The notes beneath the pieces are model-generated. The model was not told where the DNA came from. It ran no database searches and saw only the letters and a program-made list of their open reading frames with translations. A program made the position numbers and the translations under genes. A stretch of DNA of 64,000 bases from Galbibacter sp038433465. GTDB lineage: Bacteria > Bacteroidota > Bacteroidia > Flavobacteriales > Flavobacteriaceae. Location of the stretch: assembly GCF_038433465.1 (NCBI RefSeq), contig NZ_JAESVF010000004.1, positions 62,001 through 126,000 on the forward strand. The letters run 5' to 3'. This document shows positions 51,991 to 58,597 of this stretch, piece after piece. Position 1 is the stretch's first letter, and each line of letters opens with the position of its first letter.

Positions 51991-54096
51991 ATGCAAAGTT
52001 TTAGAACAGAAATTGAAAATCCCGTAGTTGAAAAAGATATCATAGAGTTGGAAAAGAAAATCCGACTTTTTAGAGACGGGAAGGTTGATGAAGAACGCTT
52101 TAGAAGCTTGCGTTTAGCTCGTGGAGTTTATGGACAGCGTCAAGAAGGGGTGCAAATGGTACGTATTAAATTGCCTTACGGAAAAGTAACAGGCGATCAA
52201 TTATTGCGTATTTGCGATGTTTCTGATGAGTATTCTCGTGGTCGATTGCATATTACCACGCGTCAAGATATTCAAATTCATTATGTAAGTTTAGACCGAA
52301 CACCAGAACTTTGGGCAGAGCTCGAAAAGAGCGATGTTACCATTCGTGAAGCTTGTGGAAATACGGTTCGAAATGTTACGGCGAGTCCAGAAGCTGGAAT
52401 CGATCCTAATGAGCCATTCGACGTAACGCCGTATGCGCACGCAGTGTTTCAGTTTTTCTTACGTAATCCTGTTTGTCAAGAAATGGGAAGAAAATTTAAA
52501 ATGTCGTTTTCGTCTTCCGATAGCGATACCGCACTTTCTTACATTCACGATTTAGGGTTTATTCCGAAGATAAAAAATGGAGAAAAAGGATTTAAAGTGA
52601 TGTTAGGTGGAGGTTTAGGTTCACAACCAAGACATGCCGATGTGATGTACGAGTTCTTGCCTACCGATCAATTAATTCCTGTAATAGAAAGTGTTTTAAG
52701 AATTTTTGACCGTCATGGAGAACGCGCAAAACGTTTAAAAGCGCGTATGAAATTTTTAATAAAAGACATCGGTTTGGAAACGTTTCTTCAGTTAATTGAA
52801 GAGGAAAAAGTTGCACTGTCGACGCATAATTTCCCGATTGACGAGACTGCTTTTGATTTTGACCGTTCGGTTGTCGATGCAATTTCAGTTCCGAAAATCG
52901 ATTTAAAAGATATCGAAGGATTCGAAAAATGGAAAAACTCTAATGTATTTCCACAGAAACAAGACGGATTGTTTTCCATAGGAATAAAAGTAAGATTAGG
53001 AGATTTTTATACTGATAAAGCTCGAAAATTGGCGAATCTTGTAAAAAATTATGGAGCCGATGAGTTGCGATTAACATTGCGTCAAGACATTTTAATTCGC
53101 CATATAAAAGCCGATTTGTTGCCGTTGTTTTATTTGGAATTAAAGGAACTTGGTTTTACCAAATTGGGGTATAATTCTACTGCCGATATCACAGCTTGTC
53201 CTGGTACCGACACTTGTAATTTAGGTATTGCAAGTAGTACAGGAATTGCCGATGTGTTGGAGAAAGTTTTAGAAGAAGAGTATCCTCAGTACTTAAGAAA
53301 TCATGATGTAGCCATCAAAATAAGTGGTTGTATGAATGCTTGCGGACAGCACAATATGGCGCACATTGGTTTTCAAGGAATGTCCATCCGTACCAAAGAA
53401 AAATTGGTAGCTCCTGCACTTCAAATTTTATTAGGAGGTGGAGTTTTAGGAAATGGCGATGGGCGTTTTGCCGATAAGGTAATTAAAATTCCATCGAAAA
53501 GAGGGCCGCAAGCGTTGCGTTTAATTTTAGATGATTTTGAGTCGAATAAAGAGGGAGAAGAGAACTTTTTGGCGTATTACGACCGTAAAGAACAAATGTA
53601 TTTTTACGATTTTTTAAAACCTTTATCAGATACAGACAATTTAACTGAAGATGATTTTGTAGATTGGGGACATGATAAAGCGTATGTTCAAGAAGTTGGT
53701 GTAGGAGAATGTGCCGGTGTTGTTATTGATTTAGTGGCTACTTTATTATTCGAAAGTGAAGAAAAAATAGAAAAAGCTCAGCTTTCTTTGGAGAATGAGA
53801 AATATGCCGATAGTATTTACCAATCGTATACATCGTTGATAAATACTGCAAAAGCACTATTAACTGCCGAAAATAAGAAAACCAATACCCATGCGGGGAT
53901 AATAAATCAGTTTGACGAAGTATTTGTCGCAACCGGAAAGATTCAATTAAACACCACTTTCCAAGATCTCGTTTATCAAATAAATAGAAAACAACCATCT
54001 GAAGAATTTGCCAAATCGTTTATAGAAGAAGCGCAATCTTTTTATAAAAAGGCAGATGCATTCAGAAAATTAGAATTAGCAAATGCAGACAAATAA
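51991..54096 (+). CDS. ferredoxin-type sulfite (nitrite) reductase with HEPN-like C-terminal domain
   Basis: 701 residues. Reduces sulfite to sulfide with six electrons at a siroheme-4Fe4S centre. Two nitrite/sulfite reductase half-domains repeat (RLHITTRQDIQIHYV and ELRLTLRQDILIRHI). The cluster ligands are TACPGTDTCNLG (C-x5-C) and SGCMNACGQH (C-x3-C). After residue 560 or so a helical region (VIDLVATLLFESEEKIEKAQ to RKLELANADK) is added; its NTHAGIINQFDEVF element recalls HEPN domains but lacks a clear catalytic Arg. The siroheme genes follow (14-base overlap with cobA), and a flavin reductase closes the cluster, so sulfite is the likelier substrate. No cysD, cysN or cysH lies in the cluster. 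Confidence 0.9.
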   Translation: MQSFRTEIENPVVEKDIIELEKKIRLFRDGKVDEERFRSLRLARGVYGQRQEGVQMVRIKLPYGKVTGDQLLRICDVSDEYSRGRLHITTRQDIQIHYVSLDRTPELWAELEKSDVTIREACGNTVRNVTASPEAGIDPNEPFDVTPYAHAVFQFFLRNPVCQEMGRKFKMSFSSSDSDTALSYIHDLGFIPKIKNGEKGFKVMLGGGLGSQPRHADVMYEFLPTDQLIPVIESVLRIFDRHGERAKRLKARMKFLIKDIGLETFLQLIEEEKVALSTHNFPIDETAFDFDRSVVDAISVPKIDLKDIEGFEKWKNSNVFPQKQDGLFSIGIKVRLGDFYTDKARKLANLVKNYGADELRLTLRQDILIRHIKADLLPLFYLELKELGFTKLGYNSTADITACPGTDTCNLGIASSTGIADVLEKVLEEEYPQYLRNHDVAIKISGCMNACGQHNMAHIGFQGMSIRTKEKLVAPALQILLGGGVLGNGDGRFADKVIKIPSKRGPQALRLILDDFESNKEGEENFLAYYDRKEQMYFYDFLKPLSDTDNLTEDDFVDWGHDKAYVQEVGVGECAGVVIDLVATLLFESEEKIEKAQLSLENEKYADSIYQSYTSLINTAKALLTAENKKTNTHAGIINQFDEVFVATGKIQLNTTFQDLVYQINRKQPSEEFAKSFIEEAQSFYKKADAFRKLELANADK

Positions 54097-54844
54097 CCAA
54101 CCAAAACTGACTTTAATAGGGGCGGGTCCGGGTGATCCGGACTTGCTTACTGTTAAGGGAATGAAAGCATTGCAAACAGCCAACGTTGTTTTATACGACG
54201 CTTTGGTAAACCCTGTTTTACTTGAATATGCGCCAAAAGCAGAGCATATTTTTGTAGGTAAACGCAAGGGCTGTTATGCGTATCAACAAGAACAAATAAA
54301 CGAACTCATGGTTAGTAGAGCAAAATCTCACGGGCATGTAGTACGTTTAAAAGGAGGCGATCCATTTGTTTTTGGAAGAGGCGCAGAGGAAATGGAATAT
54401 GCTTTAAGTAGAGGCGTAGAAACCGTTTTTGTGCCAGGAATATCGTCGGCGTTGGCAGTACCTGCGTATCAAAATATTCCACTTACAAAAAGAGGAAGTT
54501 CCGAAAGTTTTTGGGTAATTACGGGCACCACCAAAGCTCATAAATTGTCAAACGATGTTGTGTTGGCTTCAAAATCATCAGCAACCGTTGTTATTTTAAT
54601 GGGAATGAGTAAACTTTCAGAAATTACAACATTGTTTAAAAATGAAGGAAAACACAAACTTCCGATGGCAATTATTCAAAGTGGCACCACCCCAGAAGAA
54701 AAAATTGGTATTGGCACAGTCGATACTATTGAAAAAATTGTAGAAGAACAAGAGTTGACCAATCCTGCTATTATCATTATTGGCGAGGTGGTAAATCACA
54801 GAGCGCAAGTTTTAAATATTTATAAAGAAGTCGCTTCAGTATAA
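54083..54844 (+). CDS. cobA: uroporphyrinogen-III C-methyltransferase
   Basis: 253 residues. Adds two SAM methyl groups to uroporphyrinogen III to give precorrin-2, the first siroheme step. Motifs: LIGAGPGDPDLLTVKG, YDALVNPVLLEYAP, VVRLKGGDPFVFGRGAEEMEY, VPGISSALAVPAYQNIPLTKRG and the C-terminal MAIIQSGTTPEEKIGIGTVD. The start overlaps the sulfite reductase stop by 14 bases, so the two are translationally linked. It is the monofunctional (SUMT) form. The third SAM-using enzyme of the region. Confidence 0.95.
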   Translation: MQTNNQPKLTLIGAGPGDPDLLTVKGMKALQTANVVLYDALVNPVLLEYAPKAEHIFVGKRKGCYAYQQEQINELMVSRAKSHGHVVRLKGGDPFVFGRGAEEMEYALSRGVETVFVPGISSALAVPAYQNIPLTKRGSSESFWVITGTTKAHKLSNDVVLASKSSATVVILMGMSKLSEITTLFKNEGKHKLPMAIIQSGTTPEEKIGIGTVDTIEKIVEEQELTNPAIIIIGEVVNHRAQVLNIYKEVASV

Positions 54845-54854
54845 AACACAGAAA

Positions 54855-55433
54855 ATGGAAGAACGCAACGAGTTATATCCTGTTTTTTTAAAAGTAAATT
54901 CCTTACAAACATTAATTGTTGGTGGCGGGAATGTTGCTTTGGAAAAACTCACTTTTTTACTGAAGTCGAGTCCGAATGCGCAAGTACAAATGGTGGCTCC
55001 ATATTTTAGAGAGGAAACCATTGAAAAAGCCAAATCGCATCAAGTTGAAATGATTACTGATGTGTATGCCGAAAAATATTTAGAAGGCAAACATATTGTT
55101 ATTGCAACTACCGATGATGAAGCTGTAAATGTGCAAGTTTATAAAGATTGCAAACAGCGAAATATTTTGGTAAATGTAGCGGATAATCCGCCGTATTGCG
55201 ATTTTTATATGGGCGGAATTGTAACCAAAGGAAATGTAAAAATTGCGATTTCTACTAATGGAAAATCGCCAACCACAGCCAAGAGGTTACGTCAATTTTT
55301 TGAGGAAGTAATCCCAGAAAACATAGACGACTTGGTTCAGAATTTAAATATATACCGAAAAACCATCAAGGGGAATTTTGAGGAGAAAGTTGCTAAACTA
55401 AACGAATTTACAAAGAGTTTAGTTGAAAAATAG
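54855..55433 (+). CDS. precorrin-2 dehydrogenase / sirohydrochlorin ferrochelatase (CysG N-terminal type)
   Basis: 192 residues. Oxidises precorrin-2 and inserts iron to complete siroheme. The NAD-binding motif is TLIVGGGNVALEKLTFLL near the N-terminus; VAPYFREETIEKAKSH, VIATTDDEAVNVQVYKDCKQRNILVNVADNPPYCDFYMGGIVTKGNVKIAISTNGKSPT and the C-terminal helical region are standard for the Met8/CysG N-terminal family. The gene lies 10 bases after cobA. Together they supply the cofactor of the sulfite reductase upstream. Confidence 0.93.
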   Translation: MEERNELYPVFLKVNSLQTLIVGGGNVALEKLTFLLKSSPNAQVQMVAPYFREETIEKAKSHQVEMITDVYAEKYLEGKHIVIATTDDEAVNVQVYKDCKQRNILVNVADNPPYCDFYMGGIVTKGNVKIAISTNGKSPTTAKRLRQFFEEVIPENIDDLVQNLNIYRKTIKGNFEEKVAKLNEFTKSLVEK

Positions 55434-55491
55434 AAAAAGAAAAAGTTAGAAAAAAGTTATTGTTAATCCCGTCAGGGAAAAGTTTAAAGTC

Positions 55492-56547
55492 ATGATTAAA
55501 ACAGATATACTGATTATTGGGGCGGGTCCCACAGGATTATTTACCGTTTTTGAAGCAGGATTATTGAAGCTGAAATGTCATTTAATTGATGCATTGCCAC
55601 AACCTGGAGGACAATGTTCTGAGATTTATCCGAAAAAACCAATTTATGATATTCCTGGTTTTCCAGAAGTATTAGCGGGCGATTTGGTAACCAATCTTTT
55701 AGAGCAAATAAAATCGTTTGAGCCAACATATACGTTAGGAGAACGTGCCGAAACGATTGAAAAGTTGGAAGACGAAACTTTTATTGTAACAACAAATAAA
55801 GGGACAAAACACCACGCGCCAGTAGTTGTAATTGCTGGAGGATTAGGGAGTTTTGAGCCTCGTAAACCACAAATCGACAATATTGAGCAGTTTGAAGATA
55901 ACGGCGTGGCATATATTATCAAAGACCCAGAAGTATATCGCGATAAAAAAGTATTAATTGCAGGAGGAGGAGATTCAGCATTAGATTGGTCTATTTTCTT
56001 AGCAGATGTAGCTTCAGAAGTGTATTTAGTACATCGTAGAAACGAGTTTAGAGGTGCTTTGGATTCCGTAGAAAAAGTAGCAGAATTATCTAAGAAAGGA
56101 AAGATAGAACTTATTACCGAAGCAGAAGTAACACAATTGCATGGCGATGGAAAATTGGAAGCCGTAACGGTAAAACATTTAAAAGATGGAGAATCGCATG
56201 TGGAGGTTGATAATTTTATTCCGCTATTTGGATTGTCGCCAAAATTAGGGCCAATAGCCAATTGGGGATTAGAAATCGAAAAGAATGCCATCAAAGTAGA
56301 TAATTCATACGATTACGCAACCAATATTCCTGGAATCTACGCCATTGGCGATGTGAATACATATCCTGGAAAATTAAAGCTGATTTTATCAGGATTCCAC
56401 GAAGCTGCCGTGATGTGCCAAAGTGCATACCAACGTATTTTTCCAGATAAAAAGTACATCATGAAGTACACCACAGTTGGTGGCGTACAAGGCTTTGATG
56501 GAACTAAAAAGGAAGCTAAAAAAGAAGTGGTGAAGAGTATCGTTTAA
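55492..56547 (+). CDS. thioredoxin reductase-like ferredoxin/flavodoxin--NADP+ reductase
   Basis: 351 residues. Two-dinucleotide fold: FAD motif IIGAGPTGLFTVFEAGLL, CHLIDALPQPGGQCSEIYPKKPIYDIPGFPEV, the NADPH motif LIAGGGDSALDWSIFLA with the phosphate-binding VYLVHRRNEFRGA, and the FAD closing motif GIYAIGDVNTYPGKLKLILSGFHEAA. There is no CxxC redox pair, so it is not a thioredoxin reductase but the TrxR-like FNR type (YumC relatives). As the last gene of the cluster it is a good candidate to feed electrons through ferredoxin to the sulfite reductase. A strong terminator follows. Confidence 0.9.
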   Translation: MIKTDILIIGAGPTGLFTVFEAGLLKLKCHLIDALPQPGGQCSEIYPKKPIYDIPGFPEVLAGDLVTNLLEQIKSFEPTYTLGERAETIEKLEDETFIVTTNKGTKHHAPVVVIAGGLGSFEPRKPQIDNIEQFEDNGVAYIIKDPEVYRDKKVLIAGGGDSALDWSIFLADVASEVYLVHRRNEFRGALDSVEKVAELSKKGKIELITEAEVTQLHGDGKLEAVTVKHLKDGESHVEVDNFIPLFGLSPKLGPIANWGLEIEKNAIKVDNSYDYATNIPGIYAIGDVNTYPGKLKLILSGFHEAAVMCQSAYQRIFPDKKYIMKYTTVGGVQGFDGTKKEAKKEVVKSIV

Positions 56548-56571
56548 ATATTTTTCATATATAAATACATA

Positions 56572-56614
56572 CAAGCAAACCTGTTCTCTTTAATAGGTTT
56601 GCTTTTGTTTTTTT
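56572..56614 (+). terminator. terminator after the sulfite reductase cluster
   Basis: AAGCAAACCT pairs perfectly with AGGTTTGCTT across a 12-base loop, followed by a T-rich run to 56614. Confidence 0.9.
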
Positions 56615-56651
56615 AGGCGAATTCTTTTCAGTAGAAATTAAATGAACGCCA

Positions 56652-56683
56652 TTTGTTTAACAGTAAAATGTGCGTTATATTTG
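56652..56683 (+). promoter_or_regulatory. promoter of the metH cluster
   Basis: TTTG (56652-56655), 20-base spacer, TATATTTG (56676-56683): a textbook Bacteroidota promoter placing the start of transcription about 20 bases before the SAM-I aptamer. Confidence 0.75.
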
Positions 56684-56711
56684 CACTCAAATTGTTCATA
56701 ATTTTATTGGA

Positions 56712-56839
56712 CGTTATCAAGAAAGGTGAAGGGATTAGACCCGTTGAAGCCTTAGCAACCCTTTATATGCTTCAGTGTTTTTTGAAGTTTTCTTAGAGAA
56801 GGTGCTACGTTCTACCGTAGATATTACGGACAGATAACA
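56712..56839 (+). promoter_or_regulatory. SAM-I (S-box) riboswitch before the metH cluster
   Basis: P1 is GTTATC (56713-56718) with GATAAC (56833-56838). Marks: ATCAAGAAAGG, GTGAAGGGATTAGACCCG, TTGAAGCCTTAGCAACC, a variable P3 (CTTCAGTGTTTTTTGAAG) and GGTGCTACGTTCTACC, then a P4 hairpin CCGTAGATATTACGG. Most conserved S-box positions are shared with the copy at 46209. Confidence 0.93.
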
Positions 56840-57158
56840 AAAAAGTCTTTCCTTTTTTACTTTTACACTCTTGATATATCTTATAAAACCGACCAACAAT
56901 TAATTTGTAGTTAATGTAAAACCTCTTTGTGGGTTTTATGCCATTTATAAATTGATTTTACTGCAAAAGAAAATGGATGATTTTTTCTTTTAGCAAAGAA
57001 GAAAATAAAAGCATAGCCATAGCTACGATTTTATTTTATGATGAAGATAAAAGGGAAAAGATACATTTTATTCCAGTAATATTGATGTATAAATGGTATT
57101 AGTAAATAAAAGAATTTAATGCACTTAGAAAATGTATTAAATGAAAATAAAATAACAC
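56840..57158 (+). other. leader between SAM-I aptamer and metH first gene
   Basis: 319 bases, AT-rich. The only notable structure is AAAACC (56918-56923) with GGTTTT (56932-56937), a small hairpin without a T-run, so the expression platform is unclear. No open frame supported. Confidence 0.5.
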
Positions 57159-58163
57159 ATGAAAAAAGATATCAGAAAAGAACTTCAGAAGCGTATTTTA
57201 GTGCTCGATGGTGCGATGGGAACGATGTTGCAACGCTATAAGTTTACAGAAGAAGATTTTCGTGGGGAACGATTTAAAGATTTTGAGCATCCACTTCAAG
57301 GAAATAACGATTTGTTGTCGTTAACACAACCTAAGGCAATTGCTGAAGTACATGCAAAATACTTTGAAGCAGGAGCCGATATTATAGAAACCAATACGTT
57401 TTCGGGGACTACCATTGCGATGGCAGATTATCATTTAGAAGATATTGTTTACGAATTGAACTACGAATCTGCAAAAATTGCAAAAGAAGTAGCCGATAAG
57501 TTTACTGCTGAAAACCCAGCGAAACCTCGTTTTGTGGCGGGAGCAATGGGACCAACAAACCGTACGGCAAGTATGTCTCCCGATGTAAACGACCCTGGAT
57601 TTAGAGCTATTACTTTTGATGAATTACGTATTGCCTACAAGCAGCAAGTTGAAGGATTACTTGATGGCGGAGTTGATGTGTTGCTGGTTGAAACAATTTT
57701 TGATACACTCAACGCAAAGGCAGCTCTTTTTGCCATTGAAGAAGTTAAAGAAGAACGAAATATTGATATTCCAATTATGGTAAGCGGTACCATAACAGAT
57801 GCATCTGGAAGAACACTTTCAGGGCAAACCGCAGAAGCATTTTTAATCAGTATTTCGCATATTCCACTTTTAAGTGTTGGTTTTAATTGTGCCTTAGGAG
57901 CCGATCAATTATTGCCATATGTAAAGCGATTATCTCAAAAATCACCTTTTTATATTTCGGCATATCCAAATGCAGGTTTGCCAAATCACTTTGGGGAGTA
58001 CGATCAAACGGCGGCAGAAATGCAAGCGTTGGTTCGAAAATATTTAGAAGAAAACGTGGTAAATATTATTGGAGGATGCTGCGGAACAACCCCAGATCAT
58101 ATTAATTTATTAGCTGAAATAGCACAAGAGTTTAAGCCGAGAACAATAGCTGTTAGTGTTTAG
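57159..58163 (+). CDS. metH: methionine synthase, homocysteine-binding subunit (MetH N-terminal half)
   Basis: 334 residues, equal to the first module of cobalamin-dependent methionine synthase. It binds homocysteine with a zinc-thiolate site: ILVLDGAMGTMLQRYKFTEEDF, GADIIETNTFSGTTIAMADY, VAGAMGPTNRTASMSPDVNDPGFRAI, VGFNCALGADQLLPYV (first Zn Cys) and NIIGGCCGTTPDHI (the other two). The other modules are encoded by the gene at 58598. In other flavobacteria the two halves usually lie side by side; here a four-helix-bundle gene and a heptamer array separate them. The stop TAG is itself in register with the array. Confidence 0.95.
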   Translation: MKKDIRKELQKRILVLDGAMGTMLQRYKFTEEDFRGERFKDFEHPLQGNNDLLSLTQPKAIAEVHAKYFEAGADIIETNTFSGTTIAMADYHLEDIVYELNYESAKIAKEVADKFTAENPAKPRFVAGAMGPTNRTASMSPDVNDPGFRAITFDELRIAYKQQVEGLLDGGVDVLLVETIFDTLNAKAALFAIEEVKEERNIDIPIMVSGTITDASGRTLSGQTAEAFLISISHIPLLSVGFNCALGADQLLPYVKRLSQKSPFYISAYPNAGLPNHFGEYDQTAAEMQALVRKYLEENVVNIIGGCCGTTPDHINLLAEIAQEFKPRTIAVSV

Positions 58164-58219
58164 TTGATAGTTGATAGTTGATAGTTGATAGTTGATAGTT
58201 GATAGTTGATAGTTGATAG
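58164..58219 (+). repeat. heptanucleotide tandem array, (TTGATAG) x 8
   Basis: Eight perfect copies of TTGATAG, directly after the metH first-half stop and 7 bases before the four-helix-bundle ATG. Unit length 7 is not a multiple of 3, and all frames of the array contain stops. Confidence 0.98.
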
Positions 58220-58226
58220 TTTTAAA

Positions 58227-58595
58227 ATGAGTGCAAAAATACAAAATTATACAGATTTAGATGTTTGGTTGAAGTCTAGAAAGCTGGCAAAAAGTATATA
58301 CCAAATCACTAAAGACTTTCCAAAGGAAGAGTTATATGGTTTGGTAAATCAAATGAGAAGGTCTGCGGTTTCAATATGTTCAAATATAGCAGAAGGTTGC
58401 GGGCGACAAACAAATAAAGACACGATTCATTTTTTATATATAGCAAGAGGTTCTGCTTATGAAATTGAAACACAACTATATATTTCAAGAGATTTAAATT
58501 ATATAAATGAAGAAAAATTGGAATGTGTGCTTGAAGAAATTGAAGACTGCAAAAAACTGATTAATGGATTTATTAATTACTATAAAAAATTGTAA
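58227..58595 (+). CDS. four-helix bundle protein (23S rRNA intervening-sequence / S23 family)
   Basis: 122 residues from the ATG at 58227 (MSAKIQNYTDLDVWLKSRKLAK). Family marks: DLDVWLKSRKLAKSIYQITKDFP, LYGLVNQMRRSAVSICSNIAEGCGR, FLYIARGSAYEIETQLYISRDL and a last helix to KKL. The family was first met in insertions within 23S rRNA genes and is common as scattered solitary genes in Bacteroidota; its molecular role is unknown. Here it lies between the two metH halves, 2 bases before the second, flanked by satellite-like DNA on both sides. A TTG at 58206 extends the frame into the heptamer array and was rejected. Confidence 0.9.
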   Translation: MSAKIQNYTDLDVWLKSRKLAKSIYQITKDFPKEELYGLVNQMRRSAVSICSNIAEGCGRQTNKDTIHFLYIARGSAYEIETQLYISRDLNYINEEKLECVLEEIEDCKKLINGFINYYKKL

Positions 58596-58597
58596 GT

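Noticed and set aside
55644..56294. 216-codon antisense frame in the flavin reductase gene
   Set aside because: Long but low-complexity shadow (Ser/Ile/Phe rich) opposite an intact enzyme with both nucleotide-binding motifs.
58164..58219. CRISPR-like array
   Set aside because: Units of 7 bases without spacers; a simple tandem repeat.
58206..58226. TTG start for the four-helix-bundle gene
   Set aside because: It lies inside the heptamer array; the ATG at 58227 fits the family N-terminus.
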